DNA of 64,000 nt from Hirudinaria manillensis (lineage: Eukaryota > Annelida > Clitellata > Hirudinida > Hirudinidae): positions 5,872,001 through 5,936,000 of the forward strand of contig CM067528.1 of NCBI GenBank assembly GCA_034509925.1. Direction: 5' to 3'. Below, piece by piece: positions 1 to 10,076 of the stretch. The position numbers and the translations under genes are program-made. The notes below the pieces were generated by a model. The model saw only the letters and a list, made by a program, of their open reading frames with translations. It was not told the DNA's origin and searched no databases. Each line of letters starts with the position of its first letter. Position 1 is the stretch's first letter.

Positions 1-167
1 TTACTGGCAAAGCTTCGAGAACCATTAAAAATAGATGTTCCAGAGTTTAAGGAGGTATGGCTGATAACCATTTCAAATAGAAGTGATTGCTTTCTATTTA
101 ACGAATTGCAATTAATGATGTTTTTTTGTTACAGACTTCTGTACCTTATGCCTTTCACTTAAAATGA
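1..167 (+). CDS. 3' end of an unrecognised gene (partial)
   Basis: Two exons can be read. Bases 1-54 encode LLAKLREPLKIDVPEFKE and end at a GT donor (55). A pyrimidine-rich stretch ends in ACAG (131-134), and exon 135-167 adds TSVPYAFHLK and a TGA stop at 165-167. The intron is about 80 bases, typical of the window, and the frame is continuous. The 28 residues are too few to name the family. The gene's 3' end faces a minus-strand ORF that overlaps it by 13 bases. Confidence rests only on splice sites and frame. Confidence 0.45.
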
Positions 168-472
168 ATCCTAGCAAAATGATAATACTCCAGAACCATA
201 TTAGCATTCCGCAGATAAATATTCTCATCTCTAACGCTTTGGGTTGATAAATGGAAAATCACATCTTCCGACAATAATCCGCCTTGCACCTCACGCACAA
301 TAAAATGTCTCCAAATCTTATCATTGCAGCGCAACAACGGCAGCGAGTTCTTCGAATAACTGGTTTTGATTGTGAATAGCAGAAAGCAAGAAAAAAGAAA
401 TGTTTGGGCATAAAGTTTAGTTTGAGAGCCAGCAAATATGAGTCTTTTGCGAATCACGGATGGCCAAACCAT
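155..472 (-). CDS. Small hypothetical ORF, 105 residues, doubtful
   Basis: An uninterrupted 105-codon minus-strand frame. It has a hydrophobic stretch near residues 25-36 (FLFSCFLLFTI) followed by a mixed-charge tail, so a signal-anchored small protein is conceivable. I recognise no family. Its last 13 bases overlap the stop of the preceding plus-strand gene, and no spliced partner exon was found. Chance open frames of this length do occur in this AT-rich DNA, so this is a weak call. Confidence 0.2.
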   Translation of the reverse strand: MVWPSVIRKRLIFAGSQTKLYAQTFLFSCFLLFTIKTSYSKNSLPLLRCNDKIWRHFIVREVQGGLLSEDVIFHLSTQSVRDENIYLRNANMVLEYYHFARIHFK

Positions 473-1791
473 TACTTAATTTTACAACTAGCCAATGAAT
501 TGAAAATAACATCAGTAACTCATGACGCGGGCAAAAAAAAACTAAGTTATATTCTTAACAGGTAAGAAAAGGAATTTGACGAAATATTTCTTCAATTTTC
601 TCCTCTCTAGTCCCAACGGTTCATCGTCCTAGTTTGTCCCGGAGCTACCAGCCGTGGGCTTATAAATCTTGGAGCTTGGAAATTTACTCAAGCGTCTTTT
701 CTTTAATTTACTGTTAAAATTTTGAATGTTAGTTTAAAGTTGTATTTGTTGGATTGAATTTAATTAAAAAACTGTCGGTGCATTGGAGTATTTCTGGAAT
801 TGAAAATGTATTTGCACCTCGTAGAGTACATCAATAACTATGTCATGCTATCGCGGAACATTTTCACCCCTCACCTAAGTCACACTCTTGTCACAAATCT
901 CAGATTTCCCTTCACCAAAAAAAAGTATGTAGCGTCCGAACTAAAAATTTACATTTACATAATATACATTATAATAATTTTTAAAAATGCCACAAAACAA
1001 CCTGCATAATAAATGGTACAGCTGCCATTTAAGTGGTAAAACACTTGTTTCATGCTGATTTATGATTTTATTATTTTCAAAAGTGTCCACTAGATATCAT
1101 CAACCCGTCGTGAAGCCGAATGTTCATCCATTACTAATGGCATCACACATGAGTTCCCTAAAAGGACAACTGAAGATGGGTCAACTTTCTTATCTAGCCA
1201 CTCAAAATCTTCTGCGTTTTCTTTTATTAGATGGTTTATTACCTCTTCGCGGAGGATACATTTGAGATGAAAAAATTTCCAATCTTGTAATTTCTTGAGT
1301 TTGATTCGGAACAGCCTGATTGAGGAAGATAACTCTGGTCATCTCTGTGAGAGCTGAATTTTTGTGTGAGTTTTTTTTTAGTTTATTCAAAACAAAATCA
1401 ATCATCCACAACTAGATTCGGTGCTATAAATACAAAAAAATTAACCAAAACGAACGGTTACAAACAAAGCATTGAAATAAATTCAGGTTGACTCAAAGAT
1501 CCAGCCTTAAGGAAGCGCAGGCTATCAGACTGAACTCTGAATTTTCTTTCATTATACCGCCCATTAACAATAGCAGCGTATTAATTTTAATTAATTTTAT
1601 TACTTCGCTGAAGCCTTAAAATTAAAATTCCACATCTTTTGAAATTAGGCTAATTAAAGCATAAAATTATATTATATTATCTTAAGAATTTTGTTCAAAG
1701 CTTATATTTTAAGTTTTTTTTGAACTTCCGTGTTATATATTGTTTTCAAGGCTGCTGGCTGGCGTCGGCTTGGTCCATAGCTGTTCGAACG
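473..1791. other. Intergenic region and LASP 5' leader
   Basis: No coding signal was found; the short ORFs here lack splice context or family resemblance. The stretch probably contains the LASP promoter. A pyrimidine-rich TTTTCAAG acceptor ending at 1750 suggests that the LASP 5' UTR has at least one intron. Sequence around 1020-1420 and 1560-1700 is AT-rich and unremarkable. Confidence 0.4.
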
Positions 1792-3379
1792 ATGTCGAGG
1801 AAGTGCGCTAAGTGTGACAAAACTGTTTATCCAGCCGAAGAGTTGAAATGCCTGGATAAAGTAACATATTTTGGCAACTGCCTTGTGGATACTTTAGTTG
1901 CTTTAATGATTAACTATTTAAAAAATGTAGGTCTGGCATAAAGTTTGCTTTAAGTGCTGGGAATGCGGAATGGCCTTAACAATGAAGAATTACAAAGGCT
2001 ATAATAAATTGCCTTATTGTTCTGCGTAAGTTTATAATCTCTTGTAATTCTAGATATAATCTGATACTTTCAACATAGATTCACAAAAAATTGAAATCTC
2101 AAAACTTTTGATCAATTTCTTAGTCATTATCCCCAAACTAAAGCAACTGTAGTGGCAGATACTCCTGAACAGAGAAGACTTGCTCAGACTTCCCTAATGC
2201 AGAGTCAGGTAATAATCTAGAATAAATTTACATGATGGTGAAAAATAACATTAATGCTATTTATTGTTGGGTAGTCATCTAAAAAATAAATTTATTTATC
2301 TTTATGCCAAAGATTTTGAGACATCCTTATTGCAGTTAGCATAATATTTGATCAATTCTGCACAAAATGTGGTATGTCCATTTTAATTTATAGTTATGTC
2401 CTGTTGTTCTTTTTTAAAAGGCAGCATATCATGCTGATTTTGAGAAGAATATTAAAGGTACTTTGACTTCAGTGGCAGATGATCCAGAGGTCAGGAGAGT
2501 AAAAGAGATCTCAAATGTTGTTAGCCAGGCCTCATATGGTCGCCAGCATACCAATAATGATTCTGATCCCTCGAGTGAGATTTTAAAAACAGTCATTAAT
2601 AAATTTCAAGGATGATTATAATTCTCTAAATGCAAACTTATCTATTATGAATTATTTGTTTTAGGAGATGATAATAATGGCGTGGTCCAAGAAAGTAGAG
2701 GTAACAATAATCAAGATCAATAGAAGTCTGGACTTGTTACCAATAACCTCTTTTTGACAGAGCCAAGGAGTGGATACATCCCTCCTCAGAATCCTCATAT
2801 GCCATCCAGCAGGATGCTACCCATCTATGGGCAAGTCCCTTCCCAGCAGAATCCTATTCACCCAGAACAACAGCAACAGACTTATCAGCAGCTGAGGCAA
2901 CCGCCTCCAACTCAACAAGTGGGTGTCTGTGTTAAATGAACTCCCAGTTTGATGTGTAATGTAGCACTGATCTCTTATTTTAGAGAATTTCTGGAATTTG
3001 ATATTTACATTGCTTTAAGTTTATTTAATATTCAGTCCACTGAAATAAATTATTACCTCTACAGTTTACAATGTCAATTTCAAAGCATGTTTTCAAACTT
3101 AATAGAAGTTACTAGCCCAAAAGAACAATCACAATTCAAGCTTATGTGCAATGAAACACGACATTTGCAAGCACTGAGGAATTATATTACTTTCAGATTC
3201 AGGCTCCCACTTATGTGGCCATGTATGATTATGAAGCTCAAGACACAGATGAGGTGTCATTCATGGAGAACGATAAGGTGATCCAATGCGAGCTAATCGA
3301 TGAAGGCTGGATGATCGGAACTATCCAGCGCACCGGAATGAGAGGAATGGTGCCTGCCAACTACGTCCAGAGAATTTAA
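1792..3379 (+). CDS. LASP1: LIM and SH3 domain protein (LASP family)
   Basis: Seven exons: 1792-1860, 1931-2025, 2124-2208, 2421-2574, 2665-2700, 2761-2918, 3197-3379, giving 259 residues, close to vertebrate LASP1 (about 261). Order of parts: an N-terminal LIM domain (CAKC at 5-8, [11 protein letters not shown], then the LASP-typical MKNYKGY); two nebulin-like repeats ([12 protein letters not shown] and [12 protein letters not shown] segments); a Pro/Gln-rich linker; a C-terminal SH3 domain ([17 protein letters not shown], then GMVPANYV). LASP proteins bind F-actin and are found at focal adhesions and the leading edge; partners bind the SH3 domain. The start ATG directly precedes the LIM cysteines as in the family. 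A likely poly(A) signal lies at 3801-3806. Confidence 0.95.
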
Positions 3380-3957
3380 TTTCCTAGTTTTTGCAGGGCA
3401 CCCTTTGGAAACTAAGCAGAACTTTAAAAGACACTTCCCAAAAAGACTGATTCCTTTTAATTGCTTGCGATTCGTCAGATTTTATTGCATCGATGAACGG
3501 TTTGGGATGACATATTTTGATGCGTGTGGCCAGTCAATGAAGCTAATCACTTTTTATCGTGTTAGGTTTTTAGTCCCGATTTTTGTACATTTCCTGAGTT
3601 TTGATACACATGATTCTTTTAAATATTTTGATATTTTACATCACCAAACTTTAATCACTTTTTAGTCAGTTTTGACAACACGAATAAGTTATTCATCAAT
3701 ACGTTGCTGGAGCTGTTATTCCTTTGCATATATTTGCAATGTTTTGATTCCTTTGCAGTTTTATTTTAGTCGTCTTTGCAATGTGTTGCACGAGTTGCTT
3801 AATAAATCATTTTACTGTAATTTTTATCCTTAGGAATGAATGACCCAAACATAATAATTTCATGATTAAATATTGTTTCATTTCATTTCCATGCTTAAAG
3901 TTATTTACAAATTGGTTTTTCATGAATATTGCCAGTTATGAAGCAGAGATTGTTCTT
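3380..3957. other. LASP 3' UTR and LASP/STARD3 convergent spacer
   Basis: No gene. LASP AATAAA at 3801-3806 suggests its 3' UTR fills most of this interval. The minus-strand STARD3-like stop is at 3958-3960, so the two genes converge tail to tail. Confidence 0.5.
3801..3806 (+). terminator. Poly(A) signal AATAAA of LASP
   Basis: Canonical hexamer 422 bases after the LASP stop and before the convergent STARD3-like stop. Confidence 0.6.
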
Positions 3958-6900
3958 TCAGAGTTCACTTAGTGTGTTCATGTACGTCCGAAGGTATCTG
4001 ATGGTATCGACGACTACCGAGGAAAGAGAACTGTCCAATATTTTCTTTGGGATCCATCCCTGAGTTTTAAAACAAATGCGTTATTGAGGGCTTTATGAAA
4101 TTTCAGTTTATTTAGTTACCTTAACATCAATTGCAATCAACATCTTCAGTCTGCAGTTATTGTTTGGAAGGTTTTCGTACATCCAGGCCGTGAGCTTGGT
4201 GTCACCTCTGAGGAAATGTTTGAGAACTGAGCGTTTATACGAGATAGGTTTCAGAAAATAACCTGACGTGGGCCTTCTTCGGTACCATCCACGGGAAGTT
4301 GGTCGACGTGGCGACGGAGAGCATGCTGTTATTGCTTTTCATGTGATTCCAATGACGAACAGATATAAAGTCTCTAAAATAAAAGTTTACCAAGAGTTAT
4401 GATGGACATTTGGAATAGTCTGTCCATCATGGCTAAAACATTAGAACCTGCTGCTGATTAGTCCGTTTCCTGTCTCCTTAGTGACGTGGTACATTATGTC
4501 AGATGAACTGTTTATCGTTTTGATCACCTTTAGAATAACCAATAATTTATTTGATCAATAACAATAAATCACACAATATCTGAAACAGACTTTAGATTCA
4601 GCCACGCATTTGTTCCATTGTGGCATCTTTTCACAAAGGAGAGTTGTTTCATTAAAAAGCCTGCCTGGTGTAGCATTTATTTCAGCCTTAAATGAGAGAT
4701 AGTTAAATTGTTTATGGGTGAATGAAGAAATTCCGTTAATGCCAACCTCTCCTCGTAATATTTTCCCAAATCCCTTGACTTGTTGGCTGTAAACAGTTAT
4801 TCCATCAACTTCAGTTTCTTTCTTCCAGCCGTGATTATCTATTATTATTGATGCCAGCTTCCAAGCCTCTTTTGCTTTTCTGTAATGCTCTGCATCCTAC
4901 AACATTTACTTTTGTTAAATTTTGCATTCACAAAAGGACCAGCATTTGAAAAATTACGCTTGGGTCGCCGACGGGATCCTCTTCATCATCAGATCCTATA
5001 AAAATGAGTTGGAAGTGTCAATTTACTTTATGTTAACCTTTGACATTTTACTACCTTCACTCGGAGTCATAAATCCATCTGCTTCTGTAGGATTTATCAG
5101 TTTTCTACCAGGTAGGCCAATAATTCCCTCTTCATCAAAAGCTCTTCCTAAAGTTAAAGTTAAGCTTTGTCATCATTACAATTCTGAATTATAACAGGTA
5201 TAGCAATGATTTCAATTTTATCGAGGAAGGGAGCAATTTATTCAATGCCCCCCACTGGAATGCCACTGGGCATGCAAAAACTAAAATACAGATTTTCCAT
5301 GTTCTTATCAACATGCAATACCCTTTTGAAAACAATTCTTGTTATCATGTTCAGTATATATCATGTTATCAGGTGTCTTGTAATTAAATCTTACTTAAGA
5401 TAACCATAGCAAACCCATGGTAGAGGCATGTCAAAGTCATGGTAGCTCAAGGATCATGTGAGTTATATATGTTGATCTGACAAGCACACAAGACAACTTC
5501 TTGTGCATTTTAAAAATTTCCAGTACCAACAAAAATCACTGTAATTTGGAATTGAATATTTTTTTATTATTCAAAAACTGTTTTGACAGGAAGCTTGCCC
5601 AAGTTGACATGGCTACTCTTCTGTTATTTTTATCCAAAATTTTAAAAGTGTTAAAATTGAAAGACAAATTTCAGTAATTGTGTCTAATAATGCTAGTGAG
5701 GTTAAAGTTTTTATATTTTTAAACATGCTTTCTGTAAGAGCTTTTCACAAAGCACATTAGGATAGTAATAACAAGCATTAAAGTGACTACTGTATCTAAT
5801 ACTCACAAGACATAGTAAAATAAACACTCAACTGTTGATATGTGAGGAATAAAGATCAAAACTAATGATTTTAAAAACATCCATCTTTATCCAAATAAAC
5901 TAAACCCATATTTGAATCCAGGCAACATTGACACAACACAGAAATGTGGTTCTATAATTGCCAAGCAAAAGGATTAAAATGAAAATGTTCCTCTTCATTT
6001 CAATAAAATTAAAGCTAATCAGTAAACCTATTATTCCGAACAAGGACATACATTTGATGCCAATAATTATTTAAGGACTAAATTAAATTCCTTTTATTCG
6101 GGAATCTCTTTTCTAGGTTTGCTCCACGTGGGAGAAGCAAACTAATATTTAGATAGTTTTTGTCATCACACATTCAGCAAAAATCAAGAGAGCCATTTCT
6201 ATATAAGAGAGCCACCCCACTGCCTCAAATTATGTCATAGAACAAAATAAACAAGGTGGAATAAATAAATAATATGATATAGCAAATCAATTATTTTCAT
6301 TTCCCTGATTATACCTCATATGCACCCACACATTGAAAAAGTATAAATACTTGAGAAAATATCAAGGTTATGTAGTTATAGGCAGAGGATTGATTTTTGT
6401 AAGAATTTATCTTTTAGTAACAAGATTTTTGCATGTTTAGACTATTCACTGAGCAAAGAAATTACCTCCGTGAGAGCTTTCAACGGGGAGTACCTTAAAG
6501 TCAAGAAACCATGTTTCAACCCAGGCAATGACAAATGATTCACCTAATAAAATGTAGGGAAATGAACCTGAAGGCTGCAAAGAAAAAAATCTTATAACAA
6601 TTTAATCTCAACAATATGACAGTCAAAAAAGAACTTGCTTTAAAAAGAACAACTTTAGGAAGTATGTAAATACAAGTAAACAAAGTAGTAATCTGAAATT
6701 TAAAAAGTTGAATGTTAAACTTAGAATATTGAAATGTGGTTTAATTTTTAATAATTTTAATTTGTAATAAATTAAACATTTAGCTAGAGACTTACTGCCA
6801 CAATATAAGGATTTCTGATCTTGGCAAGGCCATAACAAAAAATTAAAGCCAAAAATCTAAATATAGCAAACAACTGCAAATTATAAAACGTTAATTTTAA

Positions 6901-7507
6901 TTAATTAAAGTCAACAAAGTGAGATATCTCGTATTATATATTATTATAAACCAGATAATCCATGAGAGAAGTTTCAAATCTATAGTGGGTGAATTCCTTC
7001 AGCATTTCCTCCAAAAAGTTTCCATCTTTTAACTGTCAGAAATCATAGAAGATGTTAAGAACAATTTTTGAAGACAAGGCTACATTAAACCTAGGAAGGA
7101 GTTGGTATATATCCATCAAACTTCAAAAAAGATTATCATATTTTAATTAAATACATATATCTTGTAATAGCATCAGCTGCCTCTTTTTAATAATTGCTTC
7201 AGAAAGATTGCAACTTTTACACATGGATGTCACTGATCATATTGATTTTCCTGGCTACACTTTTACTTGCAACAACAAATTATCAAAAAAGTTAACTCAC
7301 AAATTAAATTGATTAAGGAAATATAGAAACAAACCACTAACTTTAACAAAAATTGACCAAAGCAGAAAAGAAAGCAAGGCATCAAATGTAACAATTAGGC
7401 AAAAAGTCCTTCGAACATGTGAAACAACACAAAATTGTGGACAACAGGGTGGGGAGGAAACATATTCATTGTATAAACTTGATCCACTTGAAAAATTGGA
7501 AGTGGAC
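3958..7507 (-). CDS. STARD3: STARD3 (MLN64)-like late-endosomal sterol transfer protein, 5' end unresolved
   Basis: Exons in minus order: 7342-7507, 6952-7032, 6796-6873, 6639-6692, 6466-6574, 5055-5147, 4958-4995, 4747-4896, 4591-4686, 4448-4527, 4263-4373, 4120-4207, 3958-4059. The first five encode a four-helix MENTAL domain (VRRTFCLIVTFDALL, then FVIAWVETWFLDFKVLP, nearly the human wording). An acidic linker follows (SDDEEDP), then a START domain (EKMPQWNKCVAESK, SSRDFISVRHW, DVKGWIPKK). Family role: a cholesterol-binding protein anchored in late endosome membranes. All phases close. The exon at 6639-6692 leaves through a GC donor. The exon at 7342 begins in phase 2, so at least one upstream exon with the start codon is missing from this model. 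It is transcribed divergently from LAMP. Confidence 0.9.
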
Positions 7508-8244
7508 CTGAAAGAGCAGATGAACAGGAAGGCCTATGAGTAGTGAGCAAACATAAAAGCATTTTGAAACTAACCCATAATTATGAGATGAGCTGCTCCT
7601 TAAAAGTACATCGCTTCCTTGAGCTCCTCTTTCATTATGCATCTTTTAAATCACTGCTAAATATTGAATGAGTTAATAGTTACGGTCAAAAAAGTGTATA
7701 GTAGCGATTCTAATCGATTTCCTCGAACTAAAATATTAAGTAGTTATTCACCTAATTACTAAAGTGAAAGATACCACCACCAGCACATTGATATTAATGT
7801 GTGTCTCGATTGATCACATGCCATGTTCATGGTACAAACTATTATACAATATTTGTAGTTATTGAATGGAGAAGCGGCTTTTGTCTCTCACCTGATTGAA
7901 CACTTTGCATTCCACAACGAAAACCATTCGCTATAATTTTTTTTTATAAAAATTTAACGATTCATTTTATAAAACAGATTATGAAACCCTATAGTTCTAG
8001 AAACAAACTAGGCGTTGGGAAAACTCCAAGAAATAGAGGAATTAAAAAAAATTAAAAGTTCATTTAGATTTAATATAATGTCACTCATCTACTTCAAATA
8101 TTTTCTAGGTATTTTGGCGTAATATATTAAATTAGCTTCATGTAAGACCATCTTAAAATATTTTAGTCGTCTTTCATCCAAAGTCACAAAATATTATTTA
8201 AATAATTCTGTGATTGCTCTTATTGCGTGGAAAATAAAAAAATT

Positions 8245-8318
8245 ATATACATGCACATATAAATATATATACATATACATATGTATATATAATCACATGC
8301 TCTAGTTTATATATATAA
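8245..8318. repeat. AT/ACAT-rich simple repeat
   Basis: Runs of ATATAC, ACATAT and TATATA with little other sequence, in the STARD3/LAMP divergent interval. Simple sequence of no evident function. Confidence 0.5.
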
Positions 8319-8836
8319 CGCATGGTTCAGCTTTCAAATGTCTAGTAATTGATTAAATAGATTGCAAACTGTGGACAAAATCTTAAAAACAGTTGAGAAC
8401 TTAAATTGACAATAAAGTCAATAAATCGCTGAGCAACCGGATTAAACCAGAAAACTCCTTTGGTCACTCGTCATTTGATCATCATTCCAATAAGTTAGAG
8501 GGCGATTACTGGGAGATGTACGTTGCACAAATACACCTAGGGAGTAGCCCGGCCTAGATAAAAGTATTTTAGATATGTCTGCAAATATTCAAATGTGATT
8601 GGAAAAGCAAAAAGGAGTCGTGAGATCTTTGGTTACGGGCAGATGTCCTATCTAAATCTAGATAACACGATAGCCTTTTTAAATTATATATATCACACAT
8701 TTTGTAACAATTAATAGTTACTTTTATTAATTAAAGTAATCATATGGTGAAAATTCCGAGCGTTTGAGCGCCTTATCATTTTGTTCCCTGAAAATTTCCA
8801 CGCCTCCGTAGGATGAGGTAAAGTTTATCGTCCGAA

Positions 8837-8854
8837 AATTGTCATATGACAATT
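8837..8854. promoter_or_regulatory. 18-base perfect palindrome with MiT/TFE-type E-box, upstream of LAMP
   Basis: The palindrome AATTGTCATATGACAATT ends 50 bases before the LAMP start codon. Its core TCATATGA fits the M-box consensus TCAYRTGA bound by MITF/TFEB-class factors, which drive lysosomal genes in animals. A site this close to a LAMP start, in an interval shared with STARD3, suggests lysosomal co-regulation. Function is inferred from motif and position only. Confidence 0.35.
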
Positions 8855-8904
8855 ATTCGCACCCAAGGGAAGCAGCCTCTGTAGTAACAACAGCCGGAAT
8901 CAAG

Positions 8905-10076
8905 ATGTCGACGGCAATCGTTCTTTTCTTAACGTTATTTTACGTGGTTGCAGGTGTATATTATAATTTTGGGGAGTTTCGTTATCGAGTGAAGCATTGT
9001 CTTTTTTTTCATAGATTCAGACCTTCTAATTACGCAAGTATCTCCAGGACATTATTCTTCTACTCATAAAACTACCACTTCATCGAAGCCTACAAGCACA
9101 TTGAGTACAAAACCATTTACCACCCCGACTACGGTGCCACCCACCACATCAACTCCAACTCCGTCAAATATTTACAAAGTGAACGATTCTTCTGAAGTTT
9201 GCATTTTGCTGCAGGCGTCTATCGGAATAAAAGCTACTAAAGACGGAAGCGTAAGGAAAATAATGATAAATGATAAAGCTGGAATGATTCTAGTAAATGA
9301 AACACCATTTTCAGGGAAACTCGACCGAAGAAATTGTGACTGTAGATAAAGTTGATGGAAAGTGTGGAAATGAAGAAGAACGCATTTCTCTTCATTTTCT
9401 TAAAAACTGGAACTTAACATTTATCTTTTCTGAGCTAAGTGGAGGTAGTTACTTTGTTAGCAGTGTGTCTCTTGAATTTGATCTGGCAAATTTCCATGAT
9501 TTGCAAGGAAAAGGCATAGGTATGCAATTATTCATGTTATCAATTTCTATTGCATTGTTCTCTCAACAGTTTTTTCTGTCATTTCCAGCACAAAAGATTA
9601 ATCTAACTGATTACGGGAATCATGATGGACTGGGTTACAGATGTGACGAAGGAATAAATTTGAAAAATAAAACCGGTCAAAGTCAATGGAACTACACGGT
9701 TGAGGCTCAAATTAAAAATATCCGGGTTGAGGCCTTCAGGCACAATTCAACAACAACAGAATTTAGCTCCAATGGAGGTTGTTCATATAAACTACTATTT
9801 ACTGAATTTTGCTTCAGTGAATTTTTAACAATTTTTCTTTTCTTTTTGTGTTGCTTAAGTGTTAGTCTTAAGTGGCTAGAGGGAGAGTTTTGTAAATTTG
9901 CCATCACTATTATTCTATATCTTAATTCTTTATTTTTTGAAGAGATAAACTGCGTTGGGCCGAACAACTTGATACCCATCATTGTTGGATCAGTGCTGAT
10001 TGCCCTCATTCTCATTGTCCTCATTGCTTATCTCATCAGCAGAAGAAAGCGTAGAGCTGGTTATGAATCAGTTTAA
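8905..10076 (+). CDS. LAMP1: Lysosome-associated membrane protein, single LAMP domain with mucin-like stalk
   Basis: Five exons: 8905-8953, 9015-9250, 9315-9519, 9589-9777, 9943-10076; 270 residues. Exon 1 is a signal peptide (MSTAIVLFLTLFYVVA). A Thr/Pro/Ser-rich stretch follows, then one luminal LAMP domain with paired cysteines and several N-glycosylation sites, one transmembrane helix (LIPIIVGSVLIALILIVLIA) and a short basic tail ending GYESV, the G-Y-x-x-hydrophobic lysosome sorting signal. Vertebrate LAMP1/2 have two luminal domains; one domain behind a mucin stalk is the CD68/LAMP3-like layout. Introns are 61-165 bases. A likely poly(A) signal is at 10627-10632. The family call is firm; the exact paralogue is not. 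Confidence 0.93.

Larger units (their letters stand above)
7508..8904. other. Divergent STARD3/LAMP upstream region
   Basis: It must contain the missing first exon(s) and promoter of the minus-strand STARD3-like gene and the LAMP promoter. I could not fix the STARD3 start: a donor-like site after 7892 (CAATCAG then GTGAGAG on the minus strand) exists, but its only ATG frame does not match the phase of the next exon. An AT dinucleotide tract lies at about 8240-8320. Confidence 0.4.

Noticed and set aside
9707-10024. 105-codon minus-strand ORF
   Set aside because: It overlaps LAMP exons 4 and 5 and the transmembrane/tail coding sequence on the other strand.
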